Source of the DNA: Pyricularia pennisetigena
Lineage: Eukaryota > Ascomycota > Sordariomycetes > Magnaporthales > Pyriculariaceae
Length of the DNA: 64,000 nt
Direction of reading: 5' to 3'
Assembly: GCF_004337985.1 (NCBI RefSeq)
Contig: NC_043742.1
Coordinates: 248,001 to 312,000 of the forward strand
The translations under genes and the position numbers were made by a program. Shown here piece after piece: positions 10,851 to 24,000 of this stretch; position 1 is the stretch's first letter, and the number at the start of each line of letters is the position of its first letter. The notes beneath the pieces were generated by a model, which worked only from the letters and a program-made list of their open reading frames with translations, was not told where the DNA came from and did not search any database.

Positions 10851-12427
10851 ATGACAAAAACCCCCAGTTCGAAACGAAGCAAGTCTCTAGCGAGTCAACG
10901 ACTATTTCGCGTCTTCTGGCTGCCCGGAGGCAGAGACAAATCGGCATCGGGAAACTCGGTCAAGTTCGTCGACCCGTCGCCGGAGCAGGCCAACGCGCAA
11001 CTTCTAGCCCAGCGCCACCTCGCCGTCACCGAGTTCCTTGCCAGTGACCGGCGGGTGTCGGTCAATACCGCCAACATCGATGGTGCGCCGGCAGGAGGCA
11101 TTAGCCGGAGCAACACCTGCCCCAACCTCAACAACCTCTCGGCAGGCGTCAGCAAGGAGGTCCCGCTGGCTGCCAGGAGGAAAAAGGCTACCAGGCTCAG
11201 CAATGGACTTCAAATCAAGCTCCCGGCCAGGCCTGCGTCGGTCATCGTCACGAGCGAAAACGCCAAGCTGATCACGACAGCAAGTAAACCCACAACCGCC
11301 CCTTCGACACCAGGGCTGAATCCGCCACATCCTCGTTCGGAAAAAGAGCTCGCAGAGGCCGAACAACCAGAGGCCAAAAAGCCAGAGGCCAAAAAGCCAG
11401 AAGCCGAAAAGCCCGAGGCCGAAGCGCGGCCCAAGTCTCGCGGCAGCAAATCGGTGACCCAAGTCCCGACATGGAATCTCTTCCGGGCGCAGTGGCCGTT
11501 TTACTCCAACAAGACGTCGACGACCGAAGACAAGAAGGAATCGCGGCTGTCTCGGAGTCTGATCCTCGAGCCGACCGAGGGCAGGCCCTGCAGCATGTAC
11601 GAGAGCCCGAGCTTGGCGGCGCCGGGACTGACGCCGACGCAGGGCAGCTTCCCCATCCCTCCTACCACGGCGCCCAGGCTGAGACACCACAGCCGCAGCG
11701 GCAGCTACGGGTCGTGGATCCACACGCCGGACTCGACGTCTCCAAACAGCGGCGGCATGGCCGGCAGTCTGTCGTCGCTCACGGCGCAGACGTCGCTGTC
11801 GAGCACCAGCACCAGCACCCGTGTCGACTCGGCAGAGGTCAACCTCAACCGGCGATACGAGGCTGTGCCCGAGAACAAGGTGCCGCCGTGGTACATCAAG
11901 GACCTGGACAGCAGGAACAGCAGGAACAGCAGCAACGGCGGCAGCCCAAAGGTGGAAGAGGGCCAGACGCAGCTGACGATGCTGTGCGCCAACTGCAAGC
12001 GCGTCGACATGGACTCGCTGTTTCGACAGACCGTAGCGCAGGCGATCCCGCCCGCGAGGGACTTGATCGCCATGGGGACGCTCTTCAGCCTGATGACGCG
12101 CAAGCACTGCGGGCTATGCCAGCTCGCCGCCCGGGTCATTGCCAACGACGCCATGCACGGACTCAGGAGGAGCCAGCCGCCGGTCCAAGACACGGACGAG
12201 GAGGAGGACGATGCGCCGGTGGATCATGCATCGGCGGTGGTCGGCCTGCTCGAAGAAACGTACTACCTGGCGCCCGGTCGTCTACGAGCACCCGGTCGCA
12301 GCCCGGAGCTGTACTTTTTCTCGAGCAAGGACATCAAACAGGGAACCTGGCCCAGGAGGACCATGGCGATCCGACCTATGGAGACGTCTTTGGGATCAGA
12401 CGCCGGTGAGTGCGGGACAAGCAACAA

Positions 12428-12472
<45 letters not shown>

Positions 12473-13494
12473 TAACAATAGCAACAGCAACAATAACAAC
12501 AACAACAGCAATAACAACAGCAACAACATCCATAATAATAGTAATAATACCAACCAACCTTGCCGAGTCAAGACCGGACGTTTCCTGCGCGCCCCCGGAG
12601 AGATGGACTTTGATTGGATCCGAGACCGGCTCCGAGACTGCGAGGACTGCGACGGGCCGAGCGACAGCGGCAACGCGACGATCCTCCCCAAGCGCGACGC
12701 GCAGGCGACGGTGCGGGCGGTGGACGTGGTGCAGATGTGCGTGGTGAACCTGAGCGACTACGACAGCTACGTGGCGCTGAGCTACGTGCCCGAGGAGCAG
12801 GCAGCAGACGTGCCGCTGCTCCTGCTGCGCCGGGCCAACGAGGCATCGCTGCGCCACCCCAAGGGCCTCCTCAACTGCTGGGACCTGGTGCCGCGCACCG
12901 TGCAGGACGCCATCAAGCTGGTGCGCGAGATCGGCGAGCGGTACCTGTGGGTGGACGCGCTGTGCGTCATGCACGACGACGACGACGACGACGACGATGG
13001 CGGCGGCGGTCGCGAGGTCGAGACGGTGCGCGAGACGGGCCGCATCTTCCAGGACAGCGTGCTGACCATCTGCGCCTGCTGCGGCGCCGACGCCTCGCAC
13101 GGCATCCCCGGCGTCGAGCCCGGGTCCAGGCTGAACACGCGCCAGGTCGTCGAGATGGTGGGCGGGAGCATGCTCGGCAGCGTGTTCGCCGGCGCGAGGT
13201 GCGAGGACTACGGCGCGGCTCGGAGCCGCTGGGGCAGTCGCGCCTGGACCCTGCAGGAGCAGGTCCTGTCCAGGCGGAGGCTGCTGGTGACGGACGAGTG
13301 CGTGACGTGGTGCTGCGGCCACGGCCAGGTGGTCGAGGACGAGGCGGGTGGGTCGTGTTGTAACGACGGCGCCCATCTCCCCAGCAGCCGCAGCAGCAGC
13401 AGTAGCAGCAGCAGCAGCGTCCACCTCCTCGACCGGCTCGCGCTCCTCGAACCCAAGACCGGCGACGCAGATACGGCCGTCGTCGGCGGCAGCA

Positions 13495-13527
<33 letters not shown>

Positions 13528-14813
13528 CCAGCAACATGGACGTCTACGCGCGCATAGTGGCCGAGTACACGGGGCGAGAACTGCCCGACGTGCGAAGCGC
13601 CGAGCGCGCGGTGGCGGGGCTGCTCAACCACCTCGAGCCGGCGTTCAAGGGGCAGTTTCTGTTCGGGCTCCCCGACACGGAACTGGCGGCGGCGCTGATG
13701 TGGTCTCAGGTGGGGCCCAGCACGCGACGGAGCGACCCCGCGACGGGCAAGCGGCTCTTCCCGAGCTGGAGCTGGCTCGGCTGGACGGGGCGGGCGTCGT
13801 ACCCGTGGCTGGTGGAGCGCACGATGCCCATGTCGGAGGATCCGGGATCGCCGCTGCTGTGGCAGAACCAGGCCGTGAGCATCGGGGACCCGCACGACGA
13901 GTGGTTCACGGGCGAAGACTACCGGCTCAACGGGCTGCCGCAGGCCAACCACGACCAGCTGACGCAGGGCCTGCCGGCGCGGTGGTGCGAGCACGAGGAC
14001 GACGGCTGGACGCACGTCGACGGCCACGACGCCACCGTCGACGACGCATCCCGCGCCGGGAGGTGGCTGCACCCGGTGCTCGAGGCGCCAGACGACGCCG
14101 GCGGCAGGGTCCACCGCTTCCTGCGCGAGGGGGACAGGGACGACGGGCTGCTGCGGTTCCACACGCTGTCTGCGAGGTTTGCACTGGAGCGGAAAGTGCG
14201 GGTTCGGACAAGGGACAATAATGATGACAACAACAATAACAACAACAACAACAAGGACACCAAGATTCACATGGTGCGGGTACTCAACAAGCGCGGCTTT
14301 GCGTGTGGGTACGTCTACTGGCCAGCCGACAGACCGCTGCCGTCGAACCGCCACAGCAGTTGCTACGGCTACGGACAGACGGCGGCGGCGACGGCGGCGG
14401 CGGATAAAAAAGTCACGCACGAATTCGTCGTCCTCTCCCGGGCCAGTGCGAGATCAGACCCGCGCATCGGGCAGGAGCTGCTCCACGCCACGCCCCTGAG
14501 CGAGCTGAGCAAGGTCTATTCGATGGACTACCTGGTGGGCGGGGGCAGGCATCACCGTCTGCGGCCGACCATGGGCGACGGTGGAGAGGGGTCCAGGGAG
14601 GACGGGAGGGGAGGGCCAATCATTGACGACATGGCCCAGTTCGACACGCGACTGTATGATCCAAGCACGCCCTGGGGTCTCTTCAATGTCATGATGATCC
14701 AGTGGAGACATGGAGAGGAGGGTCAAGTCGCCGAGAGGGTGACCGTCGGGAGGATACATGTTGCGGCCTTTATGGATGCCTGGCCGGTCGAAAAGAACAT
14801 TGTCCTGGGGTAA
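10851..14813 (+). CDS. HET-domain (heterokaryon incompatibility-like) protein
   Basis: A single frame of 1320 residues from the first ATG after the gap; an upstream start hidden in the gap cannot be excluded. Residues 1-375 are low complexity (Ser/Pro/Lys rich, with a PEAKK-type repeat near 170-185). Two CxxC motifs follow (CANC near 380 and CGLC near 422). The HET domain spans about 640-810: YVALSY at 640, RTVQDAIKLVREIGERYLWVDALC to about 700, and WTLQEQ near 798. The tail carries the common PSWSWLGW motif. The domain is interrupted by poly-Asp after ALCVMH. Poly-Ser/Asn (about 525-565), poly-Ser, poly-Gln (about 883-892) and poly-Asn (about 1124-1134) tracts interrupt the protein. HET proteins trigger cell death on non-self fusion; whether this one does is unknown. 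The 'WG' after ALSY is replaced by 'PEE', which is unusual. Confidence 0.85.
12419..12550 (+). repeat. AGC/AAC trinucleotide array inside the HET gene
   Basis: An in-frame array of AGC then AAC/AAT codons gives poly-Ser followed by poly-Asn. It is likely length-variable between isolates. Antisense long frames opposite it are by-products of codon periodicity. Confidence 0.9.
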
Positions 14814-14883
14814 TAGATTCGGGGGGAAGGGGGCGAAAAAAAAAAAAGAGAAAAGAACAAAAAAAAAAAGAGGCGACCCGAGA

Positions 14884-15596
14884 NNNNNNNNNNNNNNNNN
14901 NNNNNNNNNNNNNNNNNNNNNNNNNNNNNNNNNNNNNNNNNNNNNNNNNNNNNNNNNNNNNNNNNNNNNNNNNNNNNNNNNNNNNNNNNNNNNNNNNNNN
15001 NNNNNNNNNNNNNNNNNNNNNNNNNNNNNNNNNNNNNNNNNNNNNNNNNNNNNNNNNNNNNNNNNNNNNNNNNNNNNNNNNNNNNNNNNNNNNNNNNNNN
15101 NNNNNNNNNNNNNNNNNNNNNNNNNNNNNNNNNNNNNNNNNNNNNNNNNNNNNNNNNNNNNNNNNNNNNNNNNNNNNNNNNNNNNNNNNNNNNNNNNNNN
15201 NNNNNNNNNNNNNNNNNNNNNNNNNNNNNNNNNNNNNNNNNNNNNNNNNNNNNNNNNNNNNNNNNNNNNNNNNNNNNNNNNNNNNNNNNNNNNNNNNNNN
15301 NNNNNNNNNNNNNNNNNNNNNNNNNNNNNNNNNNNNNNNNNNNNNNNNNNNNNNNNNNNNNNNNNNNNNNNNNNNNNNNNNNNNNNNNNNNNNNNNNNNN
15401 NNNNNNNNNNNNNNNNNNNNNNNNNNNNNNNNNNNNNNNNNNNNNNNNNNNNNNNNNNNNNNNNNNNNNNNNNNNNNNNNNNNNNNNNNNNNNNNNNNNN
15501 NNNNNNNNNNNNNNNNNNNNNNNNNNNNNNNNNNNNNNNNNNNNNNNNNNNNNNNNNNNNNNNNNNNNNNNNNNNNNNNNNNNNNNNNNNNNNNNN
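14884..15596. other. Assembly gap (N)
   Basis: 713 N bases between poly-A-rich flanks, in the short convergent interval between the HET gene and the permease. Confidence 0.99.
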
Positions 15597-15673
15597 AAAA
15601 AAAAAAAAAAAAAAACTCAAGGAGTCGCTAAGATAAGAGAGAAGACGGTCCCCACTTTTTTTTATTTCTTTCT

Positions 15674-17404
15674 TCATTTCTCGCCCTGCCTCTGCTCCGG
15701 AGTCTCCTGTCGTTCCGAGTCGGCCGTCTTCTTCCCCTTGAGCATGCCAAAGAGCTTCCGGATGTCGTCTCGGAACCGGGTCGGCTGGGTCGTGAACTGG
15801 GCCTCGTAGCTGTCGATGATGGGCTTGTCCCAGATGAGGTCGGCCTCGCCGGGCTTGACGAACTTTGTCTTGCGCAAGAGCTTCCAGACCGTAAAGGTGA
15901 GGATGCCCACAAAGATCATGGTGTAATAAGAAAAAAAGGTCAGGGTGTCCCAGCGGCCCGGCAGGAAGGTCGTGTAGCCAAAGGACGTCACCACCAGCGT
16001 CATGAAGACGGCGCCGATGTAGGCGCAGTATGGCTGGAAGTAGCCGTAGTAGGGCAGGGTCTTGCGGTCGAAGCCCTGGGCCACGCAGGCGCGGTGGAAG
16101 CAGATGTAGGTGATGCACATGATGGTGTAGTTCATGATCTGGGCGGCCTGGGTCAGCGACTGCAGCCAGGTCACGACCTGGGCCGTGTTGTTGGAGACCT
16201 GCAGCAGCGACAGGAAGGGGAAGATCATGACGAAGGCGAAGGCGTAGATGGGGATGCCGTTGCTCATGCACTTCTTGAAGATGGCCGGGGCCTGGCCGTC
16301 GAGCGCGAGGCCGTAGAGCGACCGCATGGCGCAGTAGGTGTAGGCGTTGCCGGCGCTGAAGATGGACGTGCACAGCAGCGCGTTGATGATGTGCGGCAGC
16401 ACGCGGATGCCCATGACCTCCATGGCGATGACGTAGGGGGAGCCGTCGGCCGTGCCGGTGCCGGCGTTCTCGAGCTTCTTGTTGTCGCTGCGGAGCACGA
16501 TGGAGCAGGCGAGCGCGCCGCCGATGAAGAAGAAGGCGAACCGCCAGTAGACCGTCTTGAAGGCCTGCTTGAGGTACAGCCGCGGCCGCATGGCCTCGCC
16601 GGCGATCATGGCGATGTACTCGGGCCCGACCACCGTGAACCCGGCCGAGTAGAGCGCGGCCAGGAAGCCCTGGAACCGCCCCGTGTCGCCCTCGCCAATG
16701 TACTCCTTGAAGGCCGCCACCACCATCCAGTTGCGGAAGCCGTAGGCGTCGTTCTGCGGGTTGCCGCCCACCATGGTGACGAACGTGAAGCAGAACACCA
16801 TGACGATGAGCAGCAGCTTGCCCGACGCGAGCCAGAACTCGGCCTCGCCAAAGTAGCGCACCGCCACCACGTTCAACATGCCGTACAGGACAATGCACAC
16901 CAGACACACGGCGACCGCGGGCACGTCGTTGCGCCAGAAGGTGATGACGAGGTTCAAGGCCGCGATCTCAAACGGTATCAGGAACGCCTCGTACAGGAAG
17001 AAGTTCCAGCCGGCCATGAAGCCGAACGCTTCATCGACCCACTTGCCAGCCATACGGATGAAGGACCCGGTGACGGGCATGTAGACGCACATCTCGGCCA
17101 TGCCGTTGTTGACGAGTCCGAGCATGCACGCGTAGATGGTGTAGGCGAGGAAGAGCGAGGCCGGGCCTCCGCGCTGCAGACCGGTCCCGATGGACACGAA
17201 GAGACCCGTGCCGATGGAGCCTCCGATGGCGATGAGCTGGAGGTGGCGGTTCGTCAGGCGGCGCTGGAGCTGATCGGCATTTCCGGCCGGGGCGATGGGC
17301 GCGCTGCTGTCGGCGCTGTTGGTGGTGATGGACCCGGATGTCGACCCTGTCCGTTTCTCCTGGGAGGTGTTGCCGACGGGGCGGGCTTCGATACCGTCAG
17401 CCAT
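15674..17404 (-). CDS. Amino-acid permease, fungal AAT family (APC superfamily)
   Basis: Intronless gene of 576 residues for a plasma-membrane proton-coupled amino-acid importer. A polar N-terminal tail of about 48 residues precedes the family hallmark RHLQLIAIGGSIGTGLFVSIG at the first membrane helix. About twelve hydrophobic helices follow, with the family segments GGPASLFLAYTIY, EMCVYMPVTGSF, GWNFFLYEAF, the unwound helix-6 region with AGFTVVGPEYIAMIAGEA, and SAGNAYTYCAMRSLYGLA. The C-tail is polar (about 80 residues). Length fits the family (550-600). Sequence feel is closest to fungal proteins annotated as AGP2-like general permeases, but the substrate cannot be read from sequence. The ATG at 17404 is the first in frame and gives a normal tail. 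It is convergent with the HET gene across the gap. Confidence 0.92.
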   Translation of the reverse strand: MADGIEARPVGNTSQEKRTGSTSGSITTNSADSSAPIAPAGNADQLQRRLTNRHLQLIAIGGSIGTGLFVSIGTGLQRGGPASLFLAYTIYACMLGLVNNGMAEMCVYMPVTGSFIRMAGKWVDEAFGFMAGWNFFLYEAFLIPFEIAALNLVITFWRNDVPAVAVCLVCIVLYGMLNVVAVRYFGEAEFWLASGKLLLIVMVFCFTFVTMVGGNPQNDAYGFRNWMVVAAFKEYIGEGDTGRFQGFLAALYSAGFTVVGPEYIAMIAGEAMRPRLYLKQAFKTVYWRFAFFFIGGALACSIVLRSDNKKLENAGTGTADGSPYVIAMEVMGIRVLPHIINALLCTSIFSAGNAYTYCAMRSLYGLALDGQAPAIFKKCMSNGIPIYAFAFVMIFPFLSLLQVSNNTAQVVTWLQSLTQAAQIMNYTIMCITYICFHRACVAQGFDRKTLPYYGYFQPYCAYIGAVFMTLVVTSFGYTTFLPGRWDTLTFFSYYTMIFVGILTFTVWKLLRKTKFVKPGEADLIWDKPIIDSYEAQFTTQPTRFRDDIRKLFGMLKGKKTADSERQETPEQRQGEK

Positions 17405-18189
17405 GATGAAGGGATTTTGGTTGTTGTTTTGTTACTACTCGCGGGTTGGCCGAAAGAAGGAGAGGGAAAAAAAAATTAATAAATAAGGATGTTCAAGGCG
17501 ACTGCTGCCAGAGGTAGTAGTTGCCCTGGCTGTTGATCACAGCGGTGGTACTGCCGCCGTACTGGGAGCTGGAGCGGGAACTCCGTTGAGACAACGGAAT
17601 GGCGGAGAAGGTGAAGGCAGTCTGGGGACACATAAGAGGTATACCGATCCTTGGAGGAGGCAAAGGATATATACTAAGATCGAGTGATGATGCCCGGTGC
17701 CGGAGGAGGGGGGGGGGAAAGGTAGCACCACAAAGAGGGCTATGCCGAATAGGGCGGGGAAGTAGATGAAAAGACTGGGATCGATCCAATGATGGTGAGA
17801 GGAAAAAAAGAAGAGGAGGAGAAAGAAACACCCGGGGGGAAAAAGAGTGAAAAAGCCGAGATAGTTTAGATAAATAGGTAGGATTCCCAACAAAGAACAA
17901 CGAACGGAGAGGCGTACAGCAACTATGGTAGTGATGAGGGAGAGCACATGACCGGGGTAGAAGGCGATGGAGACCGTCTTGGACAGCTGAAGGGGGTAGG
18001 GTAACAGGGGACTGTGCAGAGAGTTCCCAAAAATGCCAAGATGGATGCGATATCCACCCGAGTGTGAGCAGTCCCTGGAATGATTGCAATGCCTGCTGCG
18101 TGCGTGCGTGCAAGAGAGCGTGGCCACCGAGGTCTGTTTGATGTCGCGTGTACCGGTAAGCAGATAGTGAGTAGGTATGGGTAGGTTGG

Positions 18190-18224
<35 letters not shown>

Positions 18225-21085
18225 GTAGGTACAGGTAAAGGGGTGTATACAGGGTGCCCCGACGTTATGGGATTGGGTCCATCATCAACAGGTACTGTTG
18301 TACAACTGGCACTGCTACAGTATCGCATCTCGTTTCCTACCCACATTTTAAACCTCGGTCATATCGACGGCCCAATCAGGCGGGCATTGCCCCGTGGAGG
18401 AGAGGCCTTGCAGGCTGCACCACTGAAGCAAGCAACTGTACATTGCTGGCATGAAAAATGAGGGCCACCACAGGACCGGGAATCCCTGGCCCCCCCGGAG
18501 ACCGCTTCGTGCGGCAGGCAAGTAAGTCAGTTTCTGCACGAGGTAGCATGTAATGACGCAGTATCAATGACGCGGGCGCCGCACTGTCTGGCTTGGAGCT
18601 CGCTGCCTTGTGGAAAACCAGAGGAGGGGAGCTAAGCAGGGGGGCAAGGACTCATATGTGGTGACAATACTCACTGTACATGGTACCATCGCCGTACTGG
18701 TGAAGAAATTGAAAAATACCCAGCCCCGCCCGAGGGCCCCACGGGAATCAACGGTTATGTGGGTCCCAACGGAACGCGAGTTTCCCATGCCCACCCAACC
18801 TTGGCCCGGCACTCGCGGCCGCGCTGTGCCGTTTAGTTTATCGTCGTTATCTACCTGATTTGGGGCTATTATCTCTGAAGGTTTATTTTAATCACGGCCC
18901 AGGTATGAGGGAGAGATAGCACGATTGGGAAATAGGTGAGGGGAAAAAGATAAAAAAATAAAAATAAAAATAAAAAAAAATTTCTCACCGACAATCATGC
19001 GGGTTTCATTCGGGATTTTCCCTTTTACACACTTTCGCAAGATTACATTGCTGTGTTGTACAAAGCAAATTCTTAGCAACCCGTCCACCGCGGTTCGAGC
19101 GTTGTTGAAAGGTTTTTTTTTTTTTTGGTCTTCCCTGCTATAATTGGTGGCAGATCGACACCTGGAACCTGCACTGACTTTTCATCCACCTTGGGTTTAG
19201 GCGCCCGCTCCCCCTCCCCCATCAAGCAAGCGACGGGCCGGAGATGTCTAGTTTCTTGTTTGTTTGAAAGAGAACTAAAATGCCCCACGTTTCTTGGTAC
19301 GGGCAGGGTAGTGCGTATTTTCATTTCAATATTACAGTTACTGTAAAACGACCCAAAACGACCCCTGTCCTCCACTGCAATCCCTTCTGGTTTGAATCAA
19401 ATTTTCCACAAACTGATTGAGAGCGACATGTACGTAACTTGGTACGTGCCTGATCTGATATCCATTCGGAGGGGTTCGCAGGGTCAAAAGAAGAACGAAA
19501 AAAAAAAAAAAAAAAGGTTAGGCCACGTCCCAGATATATTGAACCTCCCTCTGTGGAGAATTTCGCCTAGTGAGTTTGCAATGCCTTTCGCTCCAGCGAT
19601 CGTCATTCGTACACATGTTTCCCTTGTTTTGGCGATGGCCGAGCTGGCGGACGACGTTCAGAAGCTCCAGGGATTATACTTCGTCTCACCGAGCCCTTTG
19701 GAAGGAGATCGATGCCGGTATGCCAGGGCATCCCAGTTCCTTGGGGTCAAGAGAGGGATTGCTGTGGTAGAGCGAAATAGAAAGAAAGGAGAAAAAAAAA
19801 AAAAAAGTTTTTTAGAATCAAGACTATGGCTCTTGGCTGGGTTTGTGGCCTCGCGCACCCCGCCAAGATGACGTCGCTGTGTGGGACGCTACGTAGGTGG
19901 TACAGGGAAGCAGCAAGATAGATGAATGGAGAACCGAGATGCCCACGCCGTCGGGGTGGGTTTGGGAGCCCACTAACCTATTTTTCGCCCGTTTGTGCTG
20001 CGCCCGCGACTGGGGTTGTTGTACTACTAGTAGTACGTGAGGGTGTGGGTGTCTGTGTGGGGTGTCTTTGTGTTTGTGTGGCCCAGTTGGCAAAGGTGCA
20101 AATCTCTTGCCTTGTTGGTTGTTAGCAAATCCGCAATTATTCGCGCAATCCCTTCCCGCCGAGATGCCATGTCGATTTGAATGTACAAAGGGTAGGTAGA
20201 TTGGATCGCCCTGAGCGATGAGACCAGTCTAGACTAGAGTCTCAAGACCTCACCCGTCTTGTCAAAAGCTTCGAAGAAAAGGCTTTTTTTTTGCATTTGC
20301 TGTTGCCAGTCTTGTCTTGACACGTGTGAGCAAGGGTTCGATTTCTTGAGCGCAACAAAAACACCCCGACAAGGGATAAACGAAACAACAAAAACATTAT
20401 CAAGGACTTCAATTTATCCGGTTGTCTGAAGCAAAGCCTCCCAAAATGCACACTGCAACGGTCAACCTCGCCCACCGCGTCGCCCATGCCCAATCATGAA
20501 GTCTCCAATTGCGCTCGGGCTTGCAAATTGTTTTGCACAGGGTCCCAGTTTTACCTTGTCAAGAATGGGCGACGGGTCGGTCCCTCTTCTTGCGTGGTGG
20601 ATTCAAGAGCTCCTTATTTTTGGCCTTCTGGGGCCCATGNNNNNNNNNNNNNNNGGGGTCCATGATCCGATGTCCCGAAAACCAAAAAAAGGGTGAATTT
20701 TATTACGGCGTATCAACCACTCCTGAGCAATAAAAAAGACAAGCGTAACCTTGGCACCAAGTGTCGCGCATAAGAGGACGTGCAGCGCATTCGAATTGTT
20801 ACATGATACTGTACTAGTACTGTACCGTAAAGAAGATGGGATGATTGATGATGCTCATGTCTTTTTTTGGGGCCCTCAATTGGGGATTATTTCACAAAAT
20901 GACAAATAAGTTTTTTTGTTTTGTTTTGTTTTTTGCTTTAACGACGTCACACGTGCATATTTTTAACTGACGCCCCTTTTTTGTCGCACTAAAAAAAAAG
21001 AAGAGAGAGAAAAAAAAAGACATTTCATTACATCCATACACAGAACTAATTAAGGAACACTATTATACTCATAACAAAAGCCTGC
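17405..21085. other. Intergenic, no gene recognised
   Basis: Holds the permease promoter and leader (immediately above 17404), a T32 run (18192-18223), several A/T homopolymers and a 15-base gap at 20640-20654. Short frames on both strands overlap each other and have no family motif. An imperfect palindrome around GTACTAGTAC occurs near 20812. Confidence 0.5.
20640..20654. other. Short assembly gap (N)
   Basis: 15 N bases within intergenic DNA. Confidence 0.99.
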
Positions 21086-24000
21086 TCAGGCACTATTAAT
21101 CAGCTGCGGCGGCACACTCTCAAGCGTCGGCGTTATAACCTTCATCAGCCCCGTGTCGGCGTCAAACTCGACCTTGTCCAGCGTCGTCTCCCTGTTGTTC
21201 CCGTTGCCGTTGGGGATGGCGAAGCGGTGGTAGGCAATCAGCCAGTCGTCGGTGCCGGGGATGTTGACCATGCTGTTGTGGCCGGTGCCCAGGATCCCCA
21301 GCTCGGTCCGCTTGGACAGCACGACGCCGCGGTACGTCCACGGCCCGTCGGCCGACGTGGCCGTGGCGTACCCGACGCGGTAGTTCTCCGACCCCGTGTC
21401 GTCGATGCTGTACGTCAGGTGGTACAGGCCCCGGCGGTGCACGACGAAGAGGCCCTCGCGGAAGTCGACCAGGCCCTCGATCGCCCTGGTGGTGTTGGGC
21501 TTGAGCGACACCATGTCGTCGCCCAGCTCCGCGTACAGCGGTCGCCCGTTGCCCCAGTACAGGTAGTACCTGCCGCTGACCGGGTCGCGGAACGCCGCCG
21601 GGTCGATGGCCTGGCCCGACGTCACGGCCTCGTTGTTCTTGATGAAGGCGTCCTGCTGCGCCGTGAACGGTCCCAGCGGGCTGTCGGCCACGGCGGCGCC
21701 GATGGTCTTGGTGTTGAGCGTGCGGTGGTGGCCGCTGTGGTAGAAATAGAACTTGCCGTCGCGCTCCGCGAAGCCCGGCGCCCAGGCGTTGCCCACGGCC
21801 CACGGCACGTTGCCGCCCGGCGCGTCCAGCGTCAGGATGGGCTCCTGGCTGCGCGTCCAGTTGGCCAGGTCCGGCGACGACCAGACGTAAAACTCCTTGC
21901 CGCCCCAGCCGGGGAAGCCGTCGGTGGTGGCGTAGATGTAGTAGGTCTTGTCGTGGATGAAGATGTTGGGGTCGGCGTAGAGCCCCGGGAGCACGGGGGA
22001 CCTGACGTTGGAGGCGCGGACCGTCCAGTTCGAGGTGCTGCCGTCAGCCGCGTTAGTAAGCGTGTACGTCACTGTCTTGCCGCCGTCGAGGTCAACGATT
22101 GTTCCAGGAGCAGGGGAGGAGGTGACGCCGTCGACGGTGGTGAAGGTCGGGGCGACAGACGCGAGGCTGACGTTGGGGTACACGTAGAAAAGAACTGACC
22201 GAGCATCACCGTCAACCAGAGCAGGTGCTTTTTGCTGCGAGGCGTCCGAGAGGGCGACGTCGCGGACCTGAAAAACGTTGCCGGACTTGGTGGCCACCTC
22301 GTCGCCGGAGAGGGCGCGCCCGTACAGGGCAAAGTGGCTCATCTGGCCCTTGAACAGCTTGTCCGAAGTGTAGACGGACCGGCCGATGTAGTTGTTGGAC
22401 GTGATGCCGTTGCCGATGCTGAGGGGGTCGGCACTCGTCGCCGTGTTGCGGGCGACCTCGGCCCCGTTCAGGTACAGGATGCCGGTGCCGCCGCTGATGA
22501 CGTAGGCGAGGTGCACCCACTGGTCCTTGGGCAGGTCGCGCTGCTGGTTGGCGGCCTGCTCTCCGCTGTAGTCGCCGGTGGTAATGGCGGCACGGTAGGG
22601 GCTGCCCGTGGCAAAGACGTAGCCGTTGCCCGCGCCGCTGGAGCCGGTGTTGCCCAGGCCAAAGAGGAAGTAGGGCGTCTGCTGGCCGGCGTCGATGCGG
22701 ACACGCATCTCGACGCTCATGTCCTCGACGTCCTTCATCAGGTCAAAGGGAAGCGAGACGAAGTCGTCCTGGCCGTCAAAGGTCATGACGCCGTCCTTGA
22801 CGCTGGCGCTGCCGAAGACCTTGGCGTCGGCGCCGTTGCCCGACTTGTCGGCGAGGACGTTGCCGTCGGTGAGGCCGGAAAAGTCGTACTTGAGAATCTC
22901 GCCGGCTGCGTTGACGGCACGCTTCGTGTTGGTGGTGCCAGTCAGCTTGCTCAGCTCCGCGGCCGTGACCGGGATGACGGTTCCGTGGCGAGGGCTGCGG
23001 GGCAGGCTGAAGTTGGCCGAGACCCTCCACTGCGGCGCGGCAATGTCGGCCGTCTCCAGCGGGATGTAGCCACGGCCGCCATACTCATCGACAAACAGGT
23101 ACCACTTCTGGCCGTTGACATCGCCAGGGTTGGACTTGAAGGACGTGGGACCCTCGACGGCCGAGGTGCCCGCGTCGCGCCCGATGCAGGCGGCGACCTG
23201 AGTCCACGCAGTGAGGTTCGCACGCAGGGAGGTGGAGCGCTCCTGGATGATGTCGGCACAGCCGGTGCCGCCGGCCCCCTCGTCCTTGGTGAAGCGGTAG
23301 TAGGTGTCGCCGTCCTGGACGACGGTCGAGTCGATGCGCGACATGCCGGCGTCCTGCCAGATCTTTGTCTCGCTGAAGGTGACAAAGTCGCGGGTGGTGA
23401 CGTACAGCATGCGGTGGTACGTCGCACCGGTGCGGCTGGGGTCGTTGGCCGAGTAGAGAGAAGAGGCCCAAAAGACAATGTACTCCCCGATCGATGGGTC
23501 AAAGAAGGCCTCGGGGGCCCATGTGTTGCCGGCCTCGGCAGGGGACACGAGCACGTGGCGCTGGGCGGACCAGTTGATGAGGTCGGTCGACTCCCACACC
23601 TCGAGGTAGCGGCTGCCAAACTTGACAGAGTCGCCCCACGAAGTTCCCGACCCGATGGAAAGGTCGGTGGCGATCAGGAAGAACTTGTCACCCTCGGCCG
23701 ACCGGATGACGAAGGGATCCCGCAGGCCCTTGGTGCCCATGGTCGACTGCAGCGTGGGCTGGCCGCCGTTCAGCTCGCGCCAGCGCAGGGCATCGTTGCC
23801 CACGCTGGCGGCAAAGTAGATCTTTTCGCCCTCGATGCTGTTGCCGGTGAAATAGGCAAAGGCGTAACCCTCAAACGCAAGCTGCCTCTTGTCGACGGCC
23901 TTGCGCACGTTGGCGGTGAAGTCACGCTCGACCGAGACGCCTCGCTGCTGGATCGTGGCCCTGAGCGTGACCGTCCTGTCCGCATCCTGCCGCTTGACTA

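Noticed and set aside
12396..14420. 674-codon minus-strand frame opposite the HET gene
   Set aside because: Composed of poly-Leu/Val/Ala and Arg/Pro runs produced by the GC-rich codon repeats on the other strand; no domain.
16094..17479. 461-codon plus-strand frame opposite the permease
   Set aside because: Gly/His/Asp/Val-rich shadow frame; the permease on the minus strand is complete.
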